In this document: one piece after another, positions 27,249 through 35,887 of the stretch
Layout: each line of letters starts with the position of its first letter
Numbering within the stretch: position 1 is the first letter of the stretch
DNA from: Paenibacillus sp. E222
GTDB taxonomy: Bacteria; Bacillota; Bacilli; Paenibacillales; Paenibacillaceae
Direction: 5' to 3'
Assembly (NCBI RefSeq): GCF_013401555.1
Contig: NZ_CP058552.1
Coordinates: 4,650,001 to 4,714,000 of the forward strand
Length of the DNA stretch: 64,000 nt
Made by a program: the position numbers and the translations under genes
Notes under the pieces: model-generated
Databases searched by the model: none
Seen by the model: only the letters and a program-made list of their open reading frames with translations
Told to the model about the DNA's origin: nothing

Positions 27249-27308
27249 CACCTTCAAGACAATGAAACCTTATCGTAAAATAAGGAAATTATCTTGGGGG
27301 TGTTTTTG
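27249..27308 (+). terminator. Rho-independent terminator after the oxidoreductase gene
   Basis: Long outer stem AAAACACCTTCAAGA with TCTTGGGGGTGTTTT (two G-U pairs) around an inner hairpin CCTTAT/ATAAGG, followed by T residues. Confidence 0.75.
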
Positions 27309-27351
27309 TAATGGCAACCAGAGTGAGTTATCCCATGAAATTAAAGATGAA

Positions 27352-27425
27352 TGTCGAGGGACAAGAACTTGTACCGATTGTCGGAAGGGACAAGAACATA
27401 GATTAACTACCGATTAGTTAAGCTC
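27352..27425 (+). repeat. Dispersed repeat R5 (long form)
   Basis: Two tandem units: TGTCGAGGGACAAGAACTTG with GTACCGATTG, then GGAAGGGACAAGAACATAG, ending in CCGATTAGTTAAG. The tandem arrangement is shared with R7 and R8. Confidence 0.75.
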
Positions 27426-27441
27426 TAAATAAACATGATAG

Positions 27442-28389
27442 CTATAATAACTGATTGAGCTTGCTTTCAGGCTCTTCACCATTTTCTACACGTTTTATAT
27501 TCTTGATAAAGAAATCATATCTTTTTTCATGAAATTTTCGACCATCAGGCATTCCTGCTGTATGGGGAGTAAGTATCACATTACTCAGATTCCTGAGCTC
27601 ACTATTAATAGGAAGTGGTTCAGATTCAAACACGTCCAGGCATGCGCCTGAAATATCCCCGTTTTTTAATGCATCAATCAAGTCTCTTTCGTTGACAATC
27701 CCGCCGCGCGATGTATTGATAAAAAGAGTGGTATTCTTCATTTTCTTGAATGCAGCTTTGTTGATCAGCTGTTTGGTTTGTTGATTCAAGGGTACATGTA
27801 CACTGACTATGTCAGATGTGCTAATAAGAGTATCGAAATCCGCCATTTTCACAGAATCGTCCGATTGTGCATTGGCATCTCTCGCATAAGCCAGCACATT
27901 CATATCAAAGACCCTGCAAAACGCAGCTACTTTTTTTCCGATAGCGCCCAAACCGATAATCCCCATCGTTTTGCCTTTTAATTCACTCCCTGTATAGTCC
28001 AATTGATTTTCATCCATCTTGTTTTTCATGAAAGAATCAAGAAACGGTATGTTTTTATAGTATGATAACATCAGTGCCATTACGTGCTCGGCCACTGCCT
28101 GTGCATTCACTCCTGCAGCATTGGCCACCCAAATGCCGAATTGTGTACAAGTAGGGACATCTACATTATCAAACCCTGCACCCGTCTGTACCAATTTTAA
28201 TTTTTTTGCGATAGAAAGCAGGCTGTGATCTATTTTAATATGTTCAGGGATGATTACATGGCAATCTTCGATATGATGCAGCATTTCTTCTCCGGGCGGG
28301 ACAACTACAACCTTCCATTCTTGCGGAAAACACCTCGCAATATTTGATTTTGAGGTCTCGTTAAAATAGCCAACTATTAGAATCTTCAT
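27442..28389 (-). CDS. D-isomer-specific 2-hydroxyacid dehydrogenase
   Basis: About 315 residues. NAD-binding domain in the middle with MGIIGLGAIGKKVAAF, catalytic Arg in FINTSRGGIVNERDLIDAL, Glu in DVFESEPLP and His in LTPHTAGMPDG: the full catalytic triad. Reduces or oxidises 2-oxo/2-hydroxy acids; substrate not known. The frame opens at 28407, but ATG 28389 with AAAGGTGG in front and the normal start MKILIVGYF is preferred. Confidence 0.92.
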   Translation of the reverse strand: MKILIVGYFNETSKSNIARCFPQEWKVVVVPPGEEMLHHIEDCHVIIPEHIKIDHSLLSIAKKLKLVQTGAGFDNVDVPTCTQFGIWVANAAGVNAQAVAEHVMALMLSYYKNIPFLDSFMKNKMDENQLDYTGSELKGKTMGIIGLGAIGKKVAAFCRVFDMNVLAYARDANAQSDDSVKMADFDTLISTSDIVSVHVPLNQQTKQLINKAAFKKMKNTTLFINTSRGGIVNERDLIDALKNGDISGACLDVFESEPLPINSELRNLSNVILTPHTAGMPDGRKFHEKRYDFFIKNIKRVENGEEPESKLNQLL

Positions 28390-28410
28390 TGGTAAACCAC
28401 CTTTCATAGC

Positions 28411-28536
28411 CTATACCATTCTTCTACCATTCTTTGAATAAAACTTATAACCAATATACGCAGCATCAAACTGTAGCTCACCGTCCATTGGAAAATCAAG
28501 ATTCATACTCTTTGATTTTATGGCTGTATTTCCCAT
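28411..28536 (-). other. Short open frame of doubtful status
   Basis: A 41-codon frame starting MGNTAIKSKSMNLDF and ending NGRRMV. It has a protein-like composition but no clear ribosome binding site. I do not recognise it; it may be a remnant. The sequence just before it, in another frame, also looks protein-like (AFIVEESVDKWEIQP). Confidence 0.25.
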
Positions 28537-28576
28537 TTATCAACTGATTCTTCTACGATGAATGCTTTCGGTCCTT

Positions 28577-28790
28577 TTATGTGTATCCTGTACCTTGGCC
28601 AACGATGGCTGGAATAATATGAAAGCCGCCAAACACCGGCCCCTTAGCCCCAGCAGTTCCGTTTAAGCAGGAACCGATAACACCCGCAATTACGTTCCCA
28701 AGTACAACCGACCGGTAAGTCCCGCCCTATCAAGTTGCCGCTTAACCAGCCAATAAGTCCACCAACAATGAGTACCCAGAGCAGATCCAT
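28577..28790 (-). pseudogene. GlsB/YeaQ/YmgE-type stress membrane protein, frameshifted
   Basis: Reading from 28790 gives MDLLWVLIVGGLIGWLSGN then LIGRDLP, the usual start of transglycosylase-associated (GlsB/YeaQ) proteins. After a one-base shift near 28711 the next frame continues LGNVIAGVIGS and GPVFGGFHIIPAIVG, then stops at 28577. Joined, it would be a normal small three-helix protein of about 70 residues, although the tail after IIPA is short. A single frameshift breaks it; sequencing error cannot be excluded. Confidence 0.8.
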
Positions 28791-28944
28791 GGATTGTTCT
28801 CCTTTCTTCGGGTTTATTACAAGTTATGTAGGCTAGTGAAATGTACCTCATCTTCAAGTTGGTGGAGGAATCTAAAGTGTCTGTGCTAAGATGAGGGTGA
28901 ATTATGATTCAAGCTGGGGAACAAGGCTAGATAGGGGTGTACAT

Positions 28945-29652
28945 TTGAAGAAAATCCTAGTCATTGATGATGAAATCGCAATTCGAGATTTAATTGAGCT
29001 CGTACTGAGAAGAGAAAACTACGTCGTTCAAACGGCTGAAAACGGTAAAATAGCCCTGCAGCTGCTGGATACTTTTGGGCCGGACCTGGTGGTGCTTGAC
29101 TTGATGCTCCCTGACTGCTCCGGATATGACCTGTGCAAAGAAATAACCGGAAAACGTACCGTTCCTGTGATCATGCTCTCTGCCAAAAATGAGGTAATCG
29201 ACAAGGTGCTGGGACTAGAGCTAGGGGCGGAAGATTACATGACCAAACCCTTTGATAATCGCGAATTGCTCGCTCGGATCAAAGTGATTCTGAGAAGAAA
29301 CGAGAGCAAGGAGGAATCAAGTGAAGGAACAGAGGTGACATCTACACGCATCATTCATGAAGAGCTTACTTTTGACCTGGAGAGCCGGAGAGTGCTGAAA
29401 AATGATGTTCCCGTCTCTTTAACGGCCAAAGAGTTTAAAATTCTGGAAACGTTACTCAAAAGACCAGACAAAATCTTTACCCGGGATGAACTGCTGCAGA
29501 TCGGATGGGGATATGACTTTATGGGAGACAGCCGCAGTGTGGATATGACCATCATGCGATTACGGAAGAAGCTGGAGGATAACGCGGACGAACCGAAGTA
29601 TGTCAGGACGATCTATGGATTTGGCTATCAACTTGGAGGTGGCGAGGCCTGA
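28945..29652 (+). CDS. OmpR-family response regulator
   Basis: About 235 residues: receiver with VIDDEIAIRD, phospho-acceptor Asp in LVVLDLMLPDCSG and Lys in MTKPFDN, then a winged-helix domain ending YVRTIYGFGYQL. The frame is open from ATG 28891, but TTG 28945, with AGGGGTG in front, gives the normal start (M)KKILVIDDE. It forms an operon with the kinase that overlaps its stop codon. The signal is unknown. Confidence 0.92.
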   Translation: MKKILVIDDEIAIRDLIELVLRRENYVVQTAENGKIALQLLDTFGPDLVVLDLMLPDCSGYDLCKEITGKRTVPVIMLSAKNEVIDKVLGLELGAEDYMTKPFDNRELLARIKVILRRNESKEESSEGTEVTSTRIIHEELTFDLESRRVLKNDVPVSLTAKEFKILETLLKRPDKIFTRDELLQIGWGYDFMGDSRSVDMTIMRLRKKLEDNADEPKYVRTIYGFGYQLGGGEA

Positions 29653-31076
29653 AGTATGCAACCCGGTTACTGCTGAATTATTTATTTTTCTCCGTGTTGT
29701 CTTTTGGCATCATCATTTTTGCGGTAAATAAAGCTATTGATTACTACAGCTTCGTTACCATTGAGAAACAGATGATGGAGAAGGCAGATCTATCCGAGTT
29801 GTCCTTCCGTGAGGTGTTGGCACAGCATAGGTCATCGTCAGGAGAGCCCCAGACCAAGGAAATTGTCAGACTTGCTCTGGAGAAGCTGAAAGCTTCAGGC
29901 AAGGAAGTACGTATCTATGACAGCTCCAAGCACTTGCTGGGCTTGGCTGTGGATGGCATCATCATTAATGATGGCAAGCCTCTTATTTTTGAAAAGAATA
30001 TTGATAAAGCCCTGAGCGGCAGTTACGCCTACACCGTCACGGAAGATCATTTGCTTTATTTTGCGACTCCCATTCAGGATCAATTCTACGAAAACGCTTA
30101 TGTGTATGAGTTCGTGGAGGACATTTCCTACTTTTATGCGATCATGGATCAAATCCGTTATATCCTGTTTGTAGGTGCAGGCGGATTTATTGTGCTGATT
30201 ACGTTATCCAGTCTATGGATTGCCCGCAACACAACCAAGCCGATTAAGATACTGCTTAGCGCTGCGCAAAGTTTCTCCAGACAGGAGTTTCGGAGAGTTC
30301 ATCTCAAACGGAAGGATGAGCTGGGCATGCTGGCAGATGGGCTGGATTCGATGGGGCGACAGCTTCATGATTACATTCAGTACCAGAAACAATTTGTCTC
30401 CAACGTCTCTCACGAGTTAAAAACACCCTTGGCAGCCATTCGTGGTTTCTCTCAATACTTGGTGGAAGGGGAGACTGAGAACAAGGAGCTTCAAAAAATC
30501 TATGCTCATCTGCTGCAGGAATCGGATCGGCTCACCCGCTTGATTAATGAACTGTTATTACTATCCCGATTCGATAAGGCTGGTGCTAACGATTTGGAAG
30601 TCGAGAAGACGGAAATGAACGAACTGATTCAGCAAGTCGCAATGAATATGGGAGCCAAGGCTAAGGGTAAAGGGATAGAGATCAGAGTTAGTCAGGCGGA
30701 GGAAGAAACGGATGATGAGGGTACGGCGAGAGTTCATGCCAACGTAAATCCAATGCTGATGTCCCATGCGATCGCCAATCTTATGGACAATGCCATCAAA
30801 TATTCAGGCAGTCCATCGCTGATCGAATTGAGGTTGGAACATACGCCAAGCGAAGTAGTTATACGGATATGTGATCAAGGCATAGGCATTGCGGGCGATG
30901 AGCTGGAGCGAGTGCAGGAACGTTTTTACCGGGCGAAAAATGCAAGCACAGCAAATGGTTCAGGTCTTGGACTTTCCATTTGCAAAGAGATCGTAGAGCG
31001 GTTTAATGGATATATCGACATCGAAAGTCAACTGGGAAAAGGGACGACCGTTACAATTGTTTTGCCTCGTGCGTAG
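29649..31076 (+). CDS. Sensor histidine kinase, probable CTG start
   Basis: A full kinase: transmembrane segment 1, an extracellular sensor region of about 130 residues, transmembrane segment 2 (FVGAGGFIVLITLSSLWIA), HAMP (ARNTTKPIKILLSAAQ), H-box with VSHELKTPLAAIRGFSQYL, N-box NLMDNAIKYSG and G-box GSGLGLSICKE. The first in-frame ATG-like starts (TTG 29694, GTG 29691) fall inside the first membrane helix. CTG 29649 overlaps the regulator stop as CTGA, has GGAGG at 29635-29639 with 9-nt spacing, and adds KYATRLLLNYLFFSV, which completes the helix. I therefore favour CTG 29649. Confidence 0.9.
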   Translation: MKYATRLLLNYLFFSVLSFGIIIFAVNKAIDYYSFVTIEKQMMEKADLSELSFREVLAQHRSSSGEPQTKEIVRLALEKLKASGKEVRIYDSSKHLLGLAVDGIIINDGKPLIFEKNIDKALSGSYAYTVTEDHLLYFATPIQDQFYENAYVYEFVEDISYFYAIMDQIRYILFVGAGGFIVLITLSSLWIARNTTKPIKILLSAAQSFSRQEFRRVHLKRKDELGMLADGLDSMGRQLHDYIQYQKQFVSNVSHELKTPLAAIRGFSQYLVEGETENKELQKIYAHLLQESDRLTRLINELLLLSRFDKAGANDLEVEKTEMNELIQQVAMNMGAKAKGKGIEIRVSQAEEETDDEGTARVHANVNPMLMSHAIANLMDNAIKYSGSPSLIELRLEHTPSEVVIRICDQGIGIAGDELERVQERFYRAKNASTANGSGLGLSICKEIVERFNGYIDIESQLGKGTTVTIVLPRA

Positions 31077-31202
31077 CCCTGCATCTAAATCCAAGCCTAA
31101 ATAAGTAACGTTACAAGATTGGTACATTTCTGTTATGAGACTAACAAATGTTTTATTTATAATCACTTCATAAGAACAAATCACACATTTTATGGAGGGA
31201 TC

Positions 31203-31922
31203 ATGATGAAATTAACAATGAAAGCTGCAGGTTTTATACTGCTGAGTATTTTACTAACGATGGCACTAACGGGCTGTCAGTCCAGTGGTGCCAAGTCGCC
31301 AGAAGCGGCTCAGAACTCGGCTGGAAAAAACACGTCGAACGAACAGGCCAAAGGGGAAGGAACATCAAATTCTAATGCGCCTGCTTCAGAAAATTCGGAA
31401 GGACAGAGTACTGAAGCTATTAAGGAAGGTTCGATGGAAAAGGAAGGCAATGTGGTGCTGAAGGAGCTTGCTTTTGTCTATAATGAGCAAACCATTGCGA
31501 TTTCGGATACAGCGAATGAAGATCAGATGGAACAGATGCTGGGCAAACCGGAGAACCTGAAATCTCATACGTACACTGCCGACGATGGAACAAAGATGGA
31601 TACGTTAATCGGTTTTACAGAAAAGGTTTATACGTATCCTGGTCTGGAGATTAAAACCATCAGTATACCGGAGGGGAAACAAGACTCCATCTTTCATATC
31701 GAAATTACGGATCCTAAGTACGCGACAGTGAGAAACATTAAAGCAGGAGATAGCCTGGATACACTCAAAAATGCCTATCCTGAGGGGAAACTACTTGGAG
31801 ATGGAGCCCCTAATGAGGAGGATGACTTCCGTTACGAGCCATCCAATTATGTGGATGTGATGTCGTTTCATATCAAGGATGCCAAGGTGGAGAGCATACA
31901 GATCTATAGCCTTCTGGACTAA
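31203..31922 (+). CDS. Predicted lipoprotein of unknown function
   Basis: 239 residues. Signal peptide with lipobox LTGC (lipidated Cys about residue 27), then a Ser/Asn/Glu-rich low-complexity linker (about 30-80), then a compact domain with GKPENLKSHTYTADDGTKMD and two similar halves around 'TVRNIKAGDSLDTLKNAYPEG', resembling proteins that carry a beta-lactamase-inhibitor-like or DUF-type fold. ATG 31203 follows TGGAGGGATC. It lies 126 bp behind the two-component system and may be a target or sensor partner. Confidence 0.82.
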   Translation: MMKLTMKAAGFILLSILLTMALTGCQSSGAKSPEAAQNSAGKNTSNEQAKGEGTSNSNAPASENSEGQSTEAIKEGSMEKEGNVVLKELAFVYNEQTIAISDTANEDQMEQMLGKPENLKSHTYTADDGTKMDTLIGFTEKVYTYPGLEIKTISIPEGKQDSIFHIEITDPKYATVRNIKAGDSLDTLKNAYPEGKLLGDGAPNEEDDFRYEPSNYVDVMSFHIKDAKVESIQIYSLLD

Positions 31923-32014
31923 TATTTAGTTAGCGATGTTGGTAAGCCATTCATATGGGGTGACCATTTATGGCATAAGGATCCCTTTAAATAAGGCAAT
32001 TCTGAAATAGGCTT

Positions 32015-32060
32015 ACGACCGATTCCAAAAATTTCTACATGGGAATCGGTCGTTTAAATT
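32015..32060 (+). terminator. Rho-independent terminator
   Basis: Perfect 12-bp stem (32015-32026 with 32042-32053) then TTTAAATTT, behind the lipoprotein gene. The remainder of the stretch 31923-32240 has no gene; its right end is the start of duplicated copy B. Confidence 0.75.
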
Positions 32061-32177
32061 TAGAATTGATAATGTACTTCATCGGCAGCAACTCTTATCG
32101 AAGGAGAAGAACATAGGTAAATAGGTAAGTACTGGTGACCTCAAATACGATCAGTCAGGTTATTCATTCATGAGAGA

Positions 32178-32408
32178 TATAACCGGGCTAAAGAACAGGG
32201 CATCTGCTAGGCCTGACAGACATCTGATGCAATTGACGATCTATTCATTAGTGCGAAGTGACAACAAATGTTTTAGATTGTCATCAATAAATTGATTATC
32301 GGTACTGTTGATTCCACGACCGGCAAAATGGCCCCAGATCGATTGAATTGGTTTCAAGACAGCATGAGGTATACGCTTAGCCTCGTATTCATTATCGTCC
32401 GCTGTGCA
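32178..32408 (-). repeat. 231-bp direct repeat, copy B (intact gene end)
   Basis: The partner of 22281-22510. It comprises the 3' end of the MetX-like gene (from 32241) plus 63 bp beyond its stop. Confidence 0.9.
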
Positions 32409-33260
32409 GAAGAGATCCGTGCTTCCCGGCATGATACAGGCAAGAGCTTTTATGCTCTGAAGTGCCTTGTCAAAGTCTCCTTTATAGGAAGGGTTTGCAC
32501 TAATATCAGCATGTTGGCCTGTCCATAACATTGCCAGAACATTATGAGGATCCATATTCATAAAGCTATCTTCCCAGACACCGGCTACAAAATCCTCCAA
32601 TGTGTCAAATCCCATCTCACGGTATAGCTCTTCTCTATAAAACGCATGTGATAGTCCCCAGCCCGCATACACCCGTCCAACGGCGCGCATGTCTGCAGAT
32701 GTCAATTGATTCAGTTTACTTGAGTCGAAACCGACTGCAGATAGCAGGGAAGATTTTACACCTTCCAGAACTACATATGTGTGTGGCCAAGGTTTGGCGA
32801 TGCCTCCGAAAGGTGCGATTCGTTCGACCATCTCCGGGTAACTAGCCCCCCATTGAAATGCCTGAATGCCGCCCATAGACCACCCGACGACGAGAGCAAT
32901 CTTTTGAATACCAAATTTCTCGGTCAGCAGTCGGTGCTGTAATCGAACGTTGTCATAGATAGTTACCAGTGGAAAGTTAGCCCGATCGAATGGAGGAGGC
33001 GTGTTACTGGGAGAGGAAGATAGCCCATTGCCCAGCAAATTGGGAACGATAATAAAATATTTCTCTGGATCGAGTGCCATCCCGCTGCCAATGAGCCATT
33101 CATTCTGAACATGCTGATCTCCAAAAGCTGTTGGGTAGACAATAACATTGTCCTTCTGTTCATTTAGTTTTCCGTAAGTTTTATAAGCGAGATAAGCGTT
33201 TGGTAACGTCACTTCGGATTGTAAGATGACATCACCCAAATTAAAAATTTCATAATCCAT
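32241..33260 (-). CDS. Homoserine O-acetyltransferase (MetX)-like alpha/beta hydrolase
   Basis: About 339 residues. MetX-family features: LPNAYLAYKTYGKLNEQKDN, the nucleophile elbow VVGWSMGGIQAFQWG, and the end GHFAGRGINSTDN where the catalytic His sits. The family contains true MetX enzymes and many divergent esterases/acyltransferases; the missing conserved MetX cap suggests the divergent type. ATG 33260 behind GAAGGGAG is chosen over the upstream frame opening at 33293. It is divergent from a LysR gene, which is likely its regulator. Its 3' end is duplicated at 22281. Confidence 0.88.
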   Translation of the reverse strand: MDYEIFNLGDVILQSEVTLPNAYLAYKTYGKLNEQKDNVIVYPTAFGDQHVQNEWLIGSGMALDPEKYFIIVPNLLGNGLSSSPSNTPPPFDRANFPLVTIYDNVRLQHRLLTEKFGIQKIALVVGWSMGGIQAFQWGASYPEMVERIAPFGGIAKPWPHTYVVLEGVKSSLLSAVGFDSSKLNQLTSADMRAVGRVYAGWGLSHAFYREELYREMGFDTLEDFVAGVWEDSFMNMDPHNVLAMLWTGQHADISANPSYKGDFDKALQSIKALACIMPGSTDLFCTADDNEYEAKRIPHAVLKPIQSIWGHFAGRGINSTDNQFIDDNLKHLLSLRTNE

Positions 33261-33349
33261 CGTATAGTCGCTCCCTTCAAAATGAAAAACCACATGCTCA
33301 CTGTGATCTCTTGTGCTTAGTATAGAGCCGTGATAGTCTCATTAAAAGT

Positions 33350-33384
33350 GAATGAAATTCAAGTCAGCATTCAATAAAATTGAA
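33350..33384. promoter_or_regulatory. Candidate LysR binding sites in the divergent promoter
   Basis: Two inverted repeats: GAATGAAATTC (33350-33360) and TTCAATAAAATTGAA (33370-33384, a T-N11-A type). They lie between the MetX-like gene and the LysR gene, just upstream of the LysR start. Confidence 0.5.
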
Positions 33385-33403
33385 AGATGATGGGAGAACA
33401 TCA

Positions 33404-34330
33404 ATGGAATTTCGCCAACTGAATACGTTTTGCACGGTTGCAACAACATTAAATTTCACGCGGGCAGCAGAAGTGCTGAGCTACGTTCCTTCCAACGTCA
33501 CGATGCAAATTAAAGCATTGGAAGATGAGCTAGGTGTGCGCCTCTTTGATCGGTTGGGCAAGCAACTCGCGCTCACAACTGCGGGTAAACGCTTTTTAAC
33601 ACACGCCCAAGGCGTTCTTGAAAAAATGGACGAAGCTCGTAGTGCTGTCCGTGATAATGAAAAACTAAGTGGTACCTTAACGATAAGTGCGAATGAGGTT
33701 ATTTGCTCCTACCGTCTTCCACCTGTCTTCAAACGGTTTCGTTCGCAGCATCCGGGAGTTCGTCTAATCTTCCGCTCAGTTCCGAATCAAGAGATCAAGC
33801 AAACGCTCTTTGAGGGAACCACGGATATCGTTTATATGCTAGACGAACCTATTCGCTCGAGTGGACTTTCCGTGGAACCTTTGCTGGAAGAACATTTCCG
33901 ATTGTTAGCTGCTCCAGATCACCCACTCGCCAAACGGACTGTGCTGCAATTGGAAGATTTTCATGAAGAAGTGTTCCTGACGAATGAGAAGGGTTGTCCA
34001 TATCGAACGATGTTTGACCGGTCTTTTGAGAAAGAGGGCATAGATAACATCACGTATCTAGAGTTTCAAAGTGCCGAAGCTATTAAACAATGTGCGATCT
34101 CCGGAATCGGCATCGGTTTTCTTCCTGAAATCGTTGTAGAAGCCGAAGTTGAACGCGGAGAACTTGTTGTCCTCCCATGGCAAATTCCGGACTTGCGGGT
34201 GTATACACAGATGTTGTGGCATAAAGACAAATGGCTTTCACCAATCATGTTATCGTTTATTGAAGCAGCAAGGGAAGCTTTTCGTTTACAGAATGAGAAT
34301 AAACCGTTCATTCATACTATCTGCACATAG
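33404..34330 (+). CDS. LysR-family transcriptional regulator
   Basis: 308 residues. N-terminal HTH MEFRQLNTFCTVATTLNFTRAAEVLSYVPSNVTMQIKALE (as a typical LysR start with 'S' to 'N' changes) and a periplasmic-binding-protein-like effector domain with ISANEVICSYRLPPVFKRF. The first ATG of the frame (33380) is out of place; ATG 33404 gives the canonical start MEFRQL. Divergent from the MetX-like gene. Confidence 0.93.
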   Translation: MEFRQLNTFCTVATTLNFTRAAEVLSYVPSNVTMQIKALEDELGVRLFDRLGKQLALTTAGKRFLTHAQGVLEKMDEARSAVRDNEKLSGTLTISANEVICSYRLPPVFKRFRSQHPGVRLIFRSVPNQEIKQTLFEGTTDIVYMLDEPIRSSGLSVEPLLEEHFRLLAAPDHPLAKRTVLQLEDFHEEVFLTNEKGCPYRTMFDRSFEKEGIDNITYLEFQSAEAIKQCAISGIGIGFLPEIVVEAEVERGELVVLPWQIPDLRVYTQMLWHKDKWLSPIMLSFIEAAREAFRLQNENKPFIHTICT

Positions 34331-34927
34331 TTGGCATTACACTGGTTTAAGCGAAGTTTCATCTCCGGAAGGAGTCATAAGTCAAAGAGAGAAATTAAAC
34401 TGGTATGCCGGCAATCCGTCAGTTACTGATAAAGTAATTAATCGTGATCAGATCTGTTAAAAAGTTTACCCTCGGGACAAGTAATATCAACAAAATAAAT
34501 GTAAATACACAGAAAATCAATGTGTAAAAAAGAGAGGCAGCATTAAACGAAATGTGGTATTATGCCCTCATGGTAAACAGTGAATAAAGAGGGCATGTTA
34601 CAATGAACTCAAACACTGGATATCGGAAGGGATTTTGTTATGTCAACGAAGAAAGGTCAAACCGCTTTAGGCAAGGAAGCAAATTAAGGTGTATATTTCT
34701 TTATACAGCACGGAACGTTTCCAAAACAAATTGAGCGACATCTCCCCGATTGAATTTCGAGAAAAAGTCGCCTCATAATAAAATCTCTTTTTTTATTGTC
34801 TACTTGACGGGGCTATGACCATCGTAGTTACGCTTTTTTAGAAAAACAAGTTTACCAACCACACTCGTGTTGAAAACAGGACCCGTTGAATTCGACGGTA
34901 TTTAAGCATGCAGGAAGGGGGATAATC
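34331..34927. other. Gene-free region of about 600 bp
   Basis: No clear gene. A hairpin ATGCCCTC...GAGGGCAT occurs at 34562-34596 and contains GGTAAACA, the half-site of the operators at 35807-35842. A 15-codon frame (MSTKKGQTALGKEAN, 34640-34687) has a Shine-Dalgarno-like GGAAGGG in front, but nothing else supports it. The promoter of the TetR gene must lie here. Confidence 0.4.
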
Positions 34928-35581
34928 GTGAATTACCAGTGGAAAAAACAGTTAGAGGAGCATAGAAATAAGCGGCGAGAAGACATTATTCAAGGCGCGC
35001 AGCAGTTGTTTATCGAACGGGGGTTGTATTCGGTAACGCTCAAAGATATTGTCGAGTTCTGCGGCGTTAGCAAAGTAACGCTTTATAAATATTTCCGATC
35101 TTTCGATGAGATTGTAATTGAAGTTCAAATCAATGTTTTAACCGATTTTTGGAGAGCTGTTACAAATAATTTACCCGAGGGAAACAATGGTTTTGAAAAA
35201 ATTGGGCACCTGCTGAGGCAAATGATAGGCACTTCGAAGCAATATGCCAGTTATGTGCGGTTTATAGCCATGTTCGATACAAAATATCATGAAAATTATG
35301 CTGATGAATTCCTTGAAGGTCGATTTATATCCTTCATGAGAAGCCGCACCCATCCATATTACGAGCTACTTGAAGAAGGGATTCGGGACGGATCGATTCG
35401 AAGCGATATCGAGGTACAAATATTAACGTTTACATTAAGTAATGTCGTAATGGCTACCTTGCAACGTATGATTTTAAGAGGCAAGGTACTGCATTTGGAC
35501 CAAGGAGTCGAACCTGATGTTGTTCTGGATCATATGTTAGATATGGCATTAACCTTTCTGAAGCCTCAAGCATTGAAATGA
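34928..35581 (+). CDS. TetR/AcrR-family regulator of the glycan-use locus
   Basis: 217 residues. HTH region with LYSVTLKDIVEFCGVSKVTLYKYFRSFDEIV (about 30-60). The frame is open from 34886, but GTG 34928 follows GGAAGGGGG and gives the normal N-terminal helix length. It heads the ABC transporter/glycosidase series and is followed by a terminator and a tandem operator, so it probably represses that series. Confidence 0.9.
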   Translation: MNYQWKKQLEEHRNKRREDIIQGAQQLFIERGLYSVTLKDIVEFCGVSKVTLYKYFRSFDEIVIEVQINVLTDFWRAVTNNLPEGNNGFEKIGHLLRQMIGTSKQYASYVRFIAMFDTKYHENYADEFLEGRFISFMRSRTHPYYELLEEGIRDGSIRSDIEVQILTFTLSNVVMATLQRMILRGKVLHLDQGVEPDVVLDHMLDMALTFLKPQALK

Positions 35582-35612
35582 GCAATTCTACTAAAATAAT
35601 GTCAATAAATGT

Positions 35613-35649
35613 AGATGTCCTTCTGGTATTAGAGGGCATCTCTTTTTTT
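35613..35649 (+). terminator. Rho-independent terminator after the TetR gene
   Basis: Stem AGATGTCC (35613-35620) with GGGCATCT (35634-35641), followed by eight T residues. Confidence 0.85.
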
Positions 35650-35806
35650 TGCTTTCTTATCCCCGTCACTCCCTCCTCTATTAATGCATAAAAAAACCGC
35701 GAATTCGAAGTGTCCTGTTAATGACTGCGTTGCGTCCTATTTTTTATATTATCTTTACAATCAGATGACGTTTCCATAACATATGATCTCTATAATCATA
35801 AAAGTG

Positions 35807-35842
35807 TACTAGTGGTAAACAGGTGTTTACTAGTGGTAAACA
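35807..35842. promoter_or_regulatory. Tandem operator before the ABC importer operon
   Basis: TACTAGTGGTAAACA occurs twice, at 35807-35821 and 35828-35842, exactly 21 bp apart (two helical turns). The second copy is part of the perfect inverted repeat TGTTTACTAGTGGTAAACA (35824-35842). The first site has a mismatched left arm. This is a good binding site for the upstream TetR protein. Confidence 0.65.
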
Positions 35843-35887
35843 TAAATAAAATGAATGAGGTTAAAACAACAAGAAAGGAAAAAGCAC

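Noticed and set aside
34640..34687. 15-codon frame with Shine-Dalgarno-like GGAAGGG
   Set aside because: Single copy, no related enzyme gene nearby, no repeated or conserved form seen.
35807..35842. CRISPR-like tandem repeat
   Set aside because: Only two 15-bp copies at a promoter; operator function is a better account.
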